Assembly (NCBI GenBank): GCA_023433985.1
Contig: JAEYTN010000001.1
Coordinates: 1-5,869 of the forward strand
Reading direction: 5' to 3'
Source: Pseudomonadota bacterium
GTDB taxonomy: Bacteria; Pseudomonadota; Alphaproteobacteria; Rhizobiales; Devosiaceae
Length of the DNA: 5,869 nt
Of this stretch, positions 1-5,001 are shown piece by piece. Under the pieces are notes generated by a model. That model made no database searches and was not told where the DNA came from. It was given only the letters and a program-made list of their open reading frames with translations. Both the position numbers and the translations under genes were made by a program. Each line of letters opens with the position of its first letter. Positions within the stretch are counted from its first letter, which is position 1.

Positions 1-384
1 CGGCGCCACCGCCTGGCTCATCAGGAAGGCGCCCTTGGTGTTGGTGTCGAAATTGGCATCCCACACCTCCTCCTCGAGCTCCGTCACCCGGGCGCCTGAG
101 GCGACGCCGGCGTTGTTGACGAGAATGTCGACGCGACCATAGGTCTTCTCGATCTCGGCGACCGCCGCCTTCACCTGAGCGATGTCGCGGATGTCGGCGT
201 GCACGCGCAGGCCGTCCCACTCCGCCTTCCCCCATTCGGCGGTGGCGTCATCGAGCAGGTCCTGCTGGAAGTCGATGATGGCGACCTTCGCCCCTTCCTG
301 CGCGAAGGTGCGGGCGATCACCCGCCCGATGCCACGGCCGCCGCCGGTGACGATGGCGACCTTGTCCTTGAGATCGATCTGCAT
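1..384 (-). CDS. SDR family oxidoreductase, N-terminal 128 residues (cut by the left edge)
   Basis: This is the N-terminal half of a classical short-chain dehydrogenase/reductase, a cytosolic NAD(P)-dependent oxidoreductase. The Rossmann dinucleotide-binding motif TGGGRGIG lies at residues 13-20. An Asp at residue 38 ends the second strand (AIIDF), which in this family favours NAD(H) over NADP(H). HADIRD (62-67) contributes the adenine-contacting Asp64, NNAG is at 90-93, and Asn115 in NTKG is the expected structural/catalytic Asn. The Ser-Tyr-Lys catalytic part lies beyond the left edge, so activity and substrate cannot be judged. The ATG at 384-382 is preceded by GGAGG (393-389) four bases upstream, which supports this start. 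It follows the 2-hydroxyacid dehydrogenase by 40 bases on the same strand, so co-transcription is likely. The family is certain; the substrate is unknown (3-oxoacyl-ACP reductase-like and sugar or alcohol dehydrogenases are all possible). Confidence 0.92.
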   Translation of the reverse strand, partial: MQIDLKDKVAIVTGGGRGIGRVIARTFAQEGAKVAIIDFQQDLLDDATAEWGKAEWDGLRVHADIRDIAQVKAAVAEIEKTYGRVDILVNNAGVASGARVTELEEEVWDANFDTNTKGAFLMSQAVAP

Positions 385-396
385 GGTTCCTCCAGA

Positions 397-413
397 GCCC
401 CTCCCTCGGGGGC
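397..413 (-). other. small GC hairpin between the two minus-strand genes
   Basis: GCCCC at 397-401 can pair with GGGGC at 409-413 around a 7-base loop. It sits between the stop of the 2-hydroxyacid dehydrogenase and the Shine-Dalgarno of the SDR gene. It has no T-run, so it is not a convincing terminator. It could stabilise the mRNA or slightly modulate the downstream gene, or it could be chance in GC-rich DNA. Confidence 0.25.
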
Positions 414-424
414 GGATTGCTTGA

Positions 425-1354
425 TCAGACGACGGCGCTGATGAGCGGCTCGCCGGCGAAGTGGGCGACGAGGTTGGCGACGACCAGATCGCCCATCTTG
501 TTGCGGGTCTGGTGCGTGGCGCTGCCCATGTGCGGGCTGAGCACGACGTTGTCGAGGGCGAACAGCGCCTCGGGGACGTTGGGTTCCTTCTCGAACACGT
601 CGAGGGCGGCACCCCCGATCTTGCCACCCTGCAGCATTTCGACCAGCACCGGCTCGTCGACCAGTGTGCCGCGGCCCATGTTGACGAGATAGCCCTCGGG
701 GCCGAGAGCCTCGAGCACCTCGCGGTTGACGATCTTGTCGGTGGCCTTGCCGCCCGGCGCGATCAGCACCAGCCAGTCGCAGTCGCGGGCCATGTCGGTG
801 AGCTTGTCGTAGTAGACGTAGGGCTCGTCGGGCTGGCGGTGGCGGCCGTGATAGACGACGCGCATCTTCATGGCCTGGGCGCGCACGGCGATCTCCTTGC
901 CGATGCGGCCGAGGCCGAGGATGCCGACGGTCTTGCCGTTGAGCTCGACCTGCAGCGGGTAGCCGCCCTTCAGCCACTTGCCATCGCGCACGTAGCGATC
1001 GGTCTGCGGCAGCTTGCGGGCGAGCGCGATCATCAAGCCAATGGTGATCTCGGCCATGGCGTCGTTCAGCACGTTGGGCGTGTTGGTGACGCGGATGCCG
1101 CGCTCCTTGGCCGCCCTGGTGTCGATCGAGTCGTAGCCGACGCCGAAATTGGCGATGACCTCGAGCTTAGGCAGCTTGTCCATCAGCCCGGCATCGACGT
1201 TGCCACCGGCGATGGCGCGGATGCGGGGCGAGAGCTCCTTGATCATGGCTTCCTTGTCGGCCGCCTCGTGCAGCTTGTGCACGGTGAAGCGCTCCGCCAG
1301 CGCCTGCTCGCAGCGATCCAGCAGCTTCTGGGTTTGCAGGATTTCGTCAGCCAT
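425..1354 (-). CDS. D-2-hydroxyacid dehydrogenase (glyoxylate/hydroxypyruvate reductase-like)
   Basis: This complete 309-residue protein belongs to the D-isomer-specific 2-hydroxyacid dehydrogenases, which interconvert 2-keto acids (glyoxylate, hydroxypyruvate and similar) and D-2-hydroxyacids in the cytosol. The N-terminal catalytic lobe includes FGVGYDSID (70-78). The nucleotide-binding motif GLGRIG is at 147-152. The catalytic trio is in place: Arg228 in NMGRGT, Glu257 in DVFEKEP and His275 in SPHMGSAT, with the spacing known for glycerate dehydrogenases. After strand two of the Rossmann fold the sequence reads YHGRHR (168-173), basic where NAD-specific enzymes carry Asp, so NADP(H) use is likely (inference). 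The ATG at 1354-1352 is chosen because AAGGGA lies 8 bases upstream and the family's N-terminus begins here. The same frame stays open far upstream, but that part is antisense to other genes. It is probably first in an operon with the SDR gene. Length is typical and it appears intact. The exact substrate is not determined by the sequence. Confidence 0.93.
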   Translation of the reverse strand: MADEILQTQKLLDRCEQALAERFTVHKLHEAADKEAMIKELSPRIRAIAGGNVDAGLMDKLPKLEVIANFGVGYDSIDTRAAKERGIRVTNTPNVLNDAMAEITIGLMIALARKLPQTDRYVRDGKWLKGGYPLQVELNGKTVGILGLGRIGKEIAVRAQAMKMRVVYHGRHRQPDEPYVYYDKLTDMARDCDWLVLIAPGGKATDKIVNREVLEALGPEGYLVNMGRGTLVDEPVLVEMLQGGKIGGAALDVFEKEPNVPEALFALDNVVLSPHMGSATHQTRNKMGDLVVANLVAHFAGEPLISAVV

Positions 1355-1528
1355 CGGTTCCGTCCCTTTTTTCTTGGGCGCCTTTGTAGGGGGATTCAGG
1401 CACAGGGTGAAGGCGACATTGGTTGGCAGAAGTTCATGGCCTACGCACGCAACTTGGCTTGTCGGCCACGTGTAAATGTGTAGCAATACCCGTGCAGTGG
1501 GTGGCCGCAGAGCCCGAAGCGGGAGTTG
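1355..1528. promoter_or_regulatory. divergent intergenic region, expected to hold two promoters
   Basis: This 174-base gap separates divergently transcribed genes, so promoters for the minus-strand dehydrogenase operon and the plus-strand ATP-grasp cluster should both lie here. I see no convincing -35/-10 pair. CTTGGC (1453-1458) and TTGTCG (1459-1464) resemble -35 elements for the plus strand, but no well-spaced -10 follows; CAATAC (1484-1489) is the closest. A CACGTG palindrome lies at 1467-1472. A stop codon in frame with the ATP-grasp gene at 1481-1483 rules out a longer protein start. No small ORF or RNA gene is evident. Confidence 0.4.
1521..1525 (+). promoter_or_regulatory. Shine-Dalgarno-like GGGAG of the ATP-grasp gene
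   Basis: GGGAG lies three bases before the ATG at 1529 and directly abuts an in-frame TTG at 1526. The spacing is short for either. Because it is too close to serve TTG, it favours ATG 1529 as the start. The next in-frame ATG (1553) is 27 bases away and would cut into the PFDEM segment. Confidence 0.45.
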
Positions 1529-2947
1529 ATGAGCGCAGCGCCGTTCGACGAAATGCATAATGCGGATGGGTCGGTCCGCGAACCTTATCTCATTCTGGAA
1601 GAGTGGCTGAAAGAGCAGCCGCCGCAGGCCCTTAGCCTGATGTCCACCGACGCCGAGAGCCTGTTCCGGCGGCTCGGCATCACCTTTGCGGTCTATGGCA
1701 GCAACGAGGGGACCGAAAAGCTCATCCCCTTCGACATCATCCCGCGCATCGTCTCGGCGATCGAATGGCGCAGGCTTTCCAAGGGGATAGAGCAGCGGGT
1801 GCGCGCGCTCAACGCGTTCCTCCACGACATCTACCACCGCCAGGAAATCCTGAAGGCCGGGCGGGTGCCGGAAAAGCTGATCCTCAACAACTCGGCGTTC
1901 TGCCCGGAGATGATGGGGCTCGATCCGGCGCGCGGGGTCTACTCGCACATCATCGGGGTGGACCTGGTGCGCGTCGGGCCTGACGACTGGTACGTGCTCG
2001 AGGACAACCTGCGCACCCCGTCGGGCGTGAGCTACATGCTCGAGAACCGCGAGGCGATGCTGCAGCTGGCGCCGGAGCTGTTCCAGCGCTTCAAGGTGGC
2101 GCCGGTCGAGACCTATCCCGAGACGCTCAGGCGGACGATGGAGAGCGTGGCGCCGGGCGGCATCCATGGCTCGCCCAACCTCGTGGTGCTGACGCCGGGC
2201 ATCTACAACTCGGCCTATTTCGAGCACTCGTTCCTCGCCGACCAGATGGGCGCCGAGCTCTGCGAGGGGCAGGACCTGTTCGTCGAAAACGGCAAGGTCT
2301 ACATGCGGACGACCACCGGACCCGAGCGGGTGGACGTGATCTACCGGCGGATCGACGACGATTTCCTGGATCCGCTTACCTTCCGGCCGGATTCGATGCT
2401 GGGCGTGCCGGGGCTGTTCGACGCCTATCGCGCGGGGAACGTGACGCTGGTGAACGCGCCGGGGACGGGCATAGCCGACGACAAGGCGGTCTATACCTAT
2501 GTGCCCGAGATCATCGAGTTCTACCTGGGCGAGAAGGCGCTGCTCAAGAACGTGCCGACCTATAACTGCACGGTCGCGGACGAGCTGGCCTATGTGCTCG
2601 AGCACCTCGGCGAACTGGTGGTGAAGGAAGTGCACGGCTCGGGCGGCTACGGGATGCTGGTGGGGCCGGCATCGACCAAGGCGCAGCGCGAGGAGTTCCG
2701 GAAGAAGATCCTCGCCCGGCCGGACAACTACATCGTGCAGCCGACTCTGGCTTTGTCCACCTGCCCGACATTCGTCGACAAGGGGATTGCGCCGCGGCAC
2801 GTGGACCTGAGGCCGTATGTGCTGGTGGGGGACGACATCCGCATCACGCCGGGAGGATTGACGCGCGTGGCGCTGAAGAAGGGATCGCTGGTGGTGAACT
2901 CGTCGCAGGGTGGCGGGACGAAGGATACCTGGGTGCTGGAGGATTGA
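1529..2947 (+). CDS. circularly permuted ATP-grasp protein, type 2 (DUF404/DUF407)
   Basis: This complete 472-residue protein belongs to the circularly permuted ATP-grasp family, whose members are predicted amidoligases: ATP-dependent enzymes that activate a carboxylate and join it to an amine. It is soluble, with no signal peptide. Landmarks in order: PFDEMH (5-10), VLEDNLRTPSGVSYM (156-170), the strand-loop VVLTPGIYNSAYFEHSF (219-235), DVIYRRIDDDFLDP (269-282), NAPGTGIADDKAVY (309-322), the glycine-rich nucleotide-binding loop VVKEVHGSGGYGMLVG (364-379), RHVDLRPY (423-430) and the C-terminal SSQGGGTKDTW (458-468). Length is normal and no key block is missing. ATG 1529 is preferred over TTG 1526; only these two are available because of a stop at 1481. 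It heads a cluster with alpha-E and transglutaminase-like genes, the usual partners of this family, but a 225-base repeat-bearing gap separates it from the next gene. The family call is very secure. The substrate and product are not known from sequence. Confidence 0.95.
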   Translation: MSAAPFDEMHNADGSVREPYLILEEWLKEQPPQALSLMSTDAESLFRRLGITFAVYGSNEGTEKLIPFDIIPRIVSAIEWRRLSKGIEQRVRALNAFLHDIYHRQEILKAGRVPEKLILNNSAFCPEMMGLDPARGVYSHIIGVDLVRVGPDDWYVLEDNLRTPSGVSYMLENREAMLQLAPELFQRFKVAPVETYPETLRRTMESVAPGGIHGSPNLVVLTPGIYNSAYFEHSFLADQMGAELCEGQDLFVENGKVYMRTTTGPERVDVIYRRIDDDFLDPLTFRPDSMLGVPGLFDAYRAGNVTLVNAPGTGIADDKAVYTYVPEIIEFYLGEKALLKNVPTYNCTVADELAYVLEHLGELVVKEVHGSGGYGMLVGPASTKAQREEFRKKILARPDNYIVQPTLALSTCPTFVDKGIAPRHVDLRPYVLVGDDIRITPGGLTRVALKKGSLVVNSSQGGGTKDTWVLED

Positions 2948-2968
2948 GGATGGAACAGAGCGCGTTGC

Positions 2969-3113
2969 CGACCCCTCATCCGGCCTTCGGCCACCTTCTC
3001 CCGCAAGGGGAGAAGGCCTGCAGTCCAACGCTTCCCCTGACAATCGATGGCGCTGCGGTTCCATCGCCTTCTCCCCTTGCGGGAGAAGGTGGCGGCAGCC
3101 GGATGAGGGGTCG
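2969..3113. repeat. large intergenic inverted repeat, RIME-like mosaic element
   Basis: Two arms, 2969-3017 and 3066-3113, are near-perfect reverse complements of about 48 bases each, separated by a 48-base spacer. The mismatches are confined to a short stretch near 2986-2990 versus 3095-3098, with one indel. Each arm carries its own hairpin: CCTTCTCCC pairs with GGGAGAAGG around a 5-base loop, at 2994-3016 and again at 3067-3089. The core CCCTCATCCGG ... CCTTCTCCC is a highly repeated intergenic palindrome in Hyphomicrobiales genomes, of the RIME type first described in rhizobia (recognition from memory). The RNA could fold into one long stem or two small hairpins. It sits between the ATP-grasp and alpha-E genes. 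Open frames across it are by-products of the repeat, not genes. Confidence 0.88.
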
Positions 3114-3159
3114 TCGACTGCAACACAACGGCGACAGCGATACTCTCGCCCACCCCTCA

Positions 3160-3166
3160 GGGGAGG
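3160..3166 (+). promoter_or_regulatory. strong Shine-Dalgarno of the alpha-E gene, partly in a small hairpin
   Basis: GGGGAGG ends six bases before the ATG at 3173 and fixes that start. CCCC at 3153-3156 can pair with GGGG at 3160-3163 around the three-base loop TCA, which would partly cover the site. The stem is only four base pairs, so any regulatory effect is speculative. Confidence 0.6.
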
Positions 3167-3172
3167 CCTGCC

Positions 3173-4117
3173 ATGCTGGGTAGGACCGCGCAGAACCTGT
3201 TCTGGCTCAGCCGCTATATCGAGCGGGCGGAGAACATGGCTCGGCTGTTCGAGGTGGGGTATCGGATGAGCCTTACCTCGCGGCGGGAGGGAAGCGCATC
3301 GGAGCACCTGATCTCGATGATGCAGGCGGCCGAGGTGGATGAGGGGTTCAACCTCAAATACAAACAGGCCGACGTGAACGCGGTGGCGCACTACATGCTG
3401 TTCGACGAGGAGAACTACTCCTCGGTGCGCTCGTGCCTGCTGGCAGCGCGGACGAATGCGCGTTCGGTGCGGACGGCGCTCACCATCGACATGTGGGAGT
3501 CGATCAACGCGGCCTGGCTCGAGTTTGCGGAGATCAAGCCGCGCGAGGTGAACGGCGCGAAGCTGCAGGAGCTGCTGTTCTGGGTCAAGCAGGTGAGCCA
3601 TCGCTATCGCGGCGCCCTGCTCTCCACTTTCCTCCGCGACGCAGGGTACGCTTTCAGCCAGCTCGGCAATTTCGTCGAGCGGGCCGACAACACGGCGCGC
3701 ATCCTCGACATGAAGTACTACGTGCTGCTGCCCCGCGCGTCGCTGGTGGGGAGCGACGTCGATATCCAGCAGTGGACGATGATCCTCCGCGCCGCATCGG
3801 CGCACCGGAGCTACCGGCACGTCTACCACGACCGGTACAAGGCCTGGAACATTGCCGACTACCTGATCCTGCGCCGCGAGATGCCGCGCTCGCTGATCTT
3901 CTGCGTCGACTGGATCAACCGGACCATCGACATGCTCGAGGTTATCTACGGGACGCGGACGAAGGGGCATGACGCCGCCGACGCGGTGACGGCGCTGCTC
4001 GAGGGGAACAGCGTCGACCGGATCTTCGAGAACGGGCTGCACGAGTTCCTGACCGAATTCATCAACTGCAACAACCGCATCACCGACGCGCTCGCCGAAA
4101 GCTACAATTTCTACTGA
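3173..4117 (+). CDS. alpha-E domain protein (DUF403)
   Basis: This complete 314-residue, all-helical protein belongs to the alpha-E family, named for conserved glutamates in helices. Its biochemical role is not established. It is the standard partner of the circularly permuted ATP-grasp proteins, encoded next to them or fused to them, and is predicted to take part in the same amide or peptide synthesis. The hallmark N-terminus LFWLSRYIERAENMARLF is at residues 9-26, and a second copy of the motif occurs at 161-177 (FSQLGNFVERADNTARI), indicating an internal duplication. Further conserved-looking blocks are SVRSCLLAARTNARSVR (84-100), ASAHRSYRH (208-216) and FCVDWINRT (243-251). No signal peptide or membrane segment is visible. 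The start is supported by a strong Shine-Dalgarno at 3160-3166. The stop TGA overlaps the next gene's ATG by one base, implying translational coupling. Length is normal and the gene is intact. Confidence 0.95.
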   Translation: MLGRTAQNLFWLSRYIERAENMARLFEVGYRMSLTSRREGSASEHLISMMQAAEVDEGFNLKYKQADVNAVAHYMLFDEENYSSVRSCLLAARTNARSVRTALTIDMWESINAAWLEFAEIKPREVNGAKLQELLFWVKQVSHRYRGALLSTFLRDAGYAFSQLGNFVERADNTARILDMKYYVLLPRASLVGSDVDIQQWTMILRAASAHRSYRHVYHDRYKAWNIADYLILRREMPRSLIFCVDWINRTIDMLEVIYGTRTKGHDAADAVTALLEGNSVDRIFENGLHEFLTEFINCNNRITDALAESYNFY

Positions 4118-4911
4118 TGCAGATCACCATCCGCCACAAGTTGAGCCTGACGCTGGGGCCCGGGATCGTCCGCAGCGCGCAGCACGTGCTGCTGACGCCG
4201 CAGACTGGGCCGACGCAGGTGGTGCGCGAGTGGGCGATCGAGATGCCGGGGATGGACCGGGCCGCGAGCTTCATCGACGGGTTCGGCAACCGGGCGCACC
4301 TGGTGACGCAGCAGCGGCCGGAGGCGGAGCTGGTGGTCTCGGTGGCTGGGGTGGTGGATACGGTGGACCGAAACGGCGTGATCGGCCGGGTGGCGGGGGA
4401 GCCGCCGCCGGCGCTCTACCGGCGGCCGACGACACTCGCGAAAGCGGCTGGAGCCATCACCTCGAGGTTTCGCGCCGTGCCGAAGCAGGGGCAGGAGCGC
4501 ATTGCGCTGCTGCATGGGCTGATGGAGCGCGTGGGCGAAGTGGTGGGTGGCGCGGGCGCGTCGCAGAGCCAGTCGCAGGATGGGCAGGCGCAGGTGCAGG
4601 GCGATGCCGGGAGGCTGGCGGCATCCGATTTTGCGCATGCCTTCATCGGGGCGGCGCGGGGGCTGGAGATTCCGGCGCGCTATGTCACCGGGTATGTCGC
4701 GGGGCATGGCGAGGAGGCGTTCTGGCACGCGTGGGCCGAGGCGTGGGACGACGGACTGGGGTGGATCGGGTTCGATCCGATGCTCGGCTATTGCCCGACG
4801 GACAGGCATGTGCGGGTGGCGACGGGGCTCGACGCGGACAGCGTGCCGCCGGTGCGCGGTGTGCCGGCGGGCGTGTCCGCAAACGTCGAGGTTCAGGTGA
4901 TGGGACAGTAG
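4117..4911 (+). CDS. transglutaminase-like protein with the catalytic Cys replaced by Ala (likely pseudoenzyme)
   Basis: This 264-residue protein has the two-part plan of the bacterial transglutaminase-like family: an N-terminal beta-rich domain (about 1-105, with RRPT at 102-105) and a papain-like transglutaminase core. Conserved blocks are AHAFIGAARGLEIPARYVTGY (around 173-193), FWHAWAEAW (202-210) and GLGWIGFDPM (213-222), ending with HVRVATGLD (231-239). The catalytic His204 and Asp220 are present. The segment that reads GVCQDHAH in active relatives reads LAASDFAH here, which puts Ala169 in the cysteine position. The preceding linker (149-162) is rich in Gln and Ser. The frame is continuous on both sides, so this is not an obvious frameshift. 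The ATG at 4117 overlaps the upstream stop (TGATG), so it is translationally coupled to the alpha-E gene. Thiol peptidase or transferase activity is unlikely; a binding or scaffolding role in the ATP-grasp/alpha-E system is the inference. No signal peptide is seen. Confidence 0.9.
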   Translation: MQITIRHKLSLTLGPGIVRSAQHVLLTPQTGPTQVVREWAIEMPGMDRAASFIDGFGNRAHLVTQQRPEAELVVSVAGVVDTVDRNGVIGRVAGEPPPALYRRPTTLAKAAGAITSRFRAVPKQGQERIALLHGLMERVGEVVGGAGASQSQSQDGQAQVQGDAGRLAASDFAHAFIGAARGLEIPARYVTGYVAGHGEEAFWHAWAEAWDDGLGWIGFDPMLGYCPTDRHVRVATGLDADSVPPVRGVPAGVSANVEVQVMGQ

Positions 4912-4939
4912 CTGTCGCCGCGCCGTGCGGGTGCCGCGC

Positions 4940-4981
4940 CCTCCACCGCCCAGCAGTCTCTCCCACGCTTCGCGGTGGAGG
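4940..4981. terminator. 10-base-pair inverted repeat in the convergent gap, possible bidirectional terminator
   Basis: CCTCCACCGC (4940-4949) is the exact reverse complement of GCGGTGGAGG (4972-4981), with a 22-base loop. It lies between the stops of two convergent genes, where a shared terminator is expected. The loop is long and no T-run follows on either strand, so intrinsic termination is not well supported; it may instead protect mRNA 3' ends. Confidence 0.4.
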
Positions 4982-4987
4982 ACCGGT

Positions 4988-5001
4988 GGGCTTCGGAGCC
5001 C
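4988..5001 (-). terminator. short hairpin at the stop codon of the AEC permease gene
   Basis: GGGCT (4988-4992) pairs with AGCCC (4997-5001) around a four-base loop. On the minus strand the stem begins at the last base of the permease stop codon (TAG, 5003-5001). There is no T-run after it. It could act with the larger inverted repeat just beyond to end or stabilise the transcript. Confidence 0.3.

Noticed and set aside
1467..1472. CACGTG palindrome as a regulator binding site
   Set aside because: A six-base palindrome is expected by chance in a gap of this size, and no second copy or longer dyad supports it.
461..1483. A 340-codon plus-strand frame opposite the 2-hydroxyacid dehydrogenase
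   Set aside because: It is a shadow of the minus-strand gene with no recognisable domain; the minus-strand reading has full family motifs and catalytic residues.
2969..3113. The inverted repeat as a CRISPR array or as the terminal repeats of an insertion sequence
   Set aside because: There are only two arms, in inverted and not direct orientation, and the 48-base spacer is far too short for a transposase gene. A mosaic palindromic element fits better.
2728..3269. Several short frames across the repeat region in both directions
   Set aside because: They mostly translate the palindromic repeat or gene ends, with compositions typical of non-coding GC-rich DNA and no Shine-Dalgarno support.
1355..4042. 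A very long minus-strand open frame continuing upstream of the 2-hydroxyacid dehydrogenase, antisense to the ATP-grasp and alpha-E genes
   Set aside because: It has no family resemblance, is rich in Arg, His, Val and Pro as antisense frames of GC-rich genes are, and overlaps two clear plus-strand genes. The dehydrogenase has its own Shine-Dalgarno and expected N-terminus at 1354.
4117..4911. Frameshift or pseudogene as the reason for the missing Cys in the transglutaminase-like protein
   Set aside because: Conserved blocks before and after position 169 are in one continuous frame, with family-like His, Asp and C-terminal motifs, so a substitution is more likely than a frame error.
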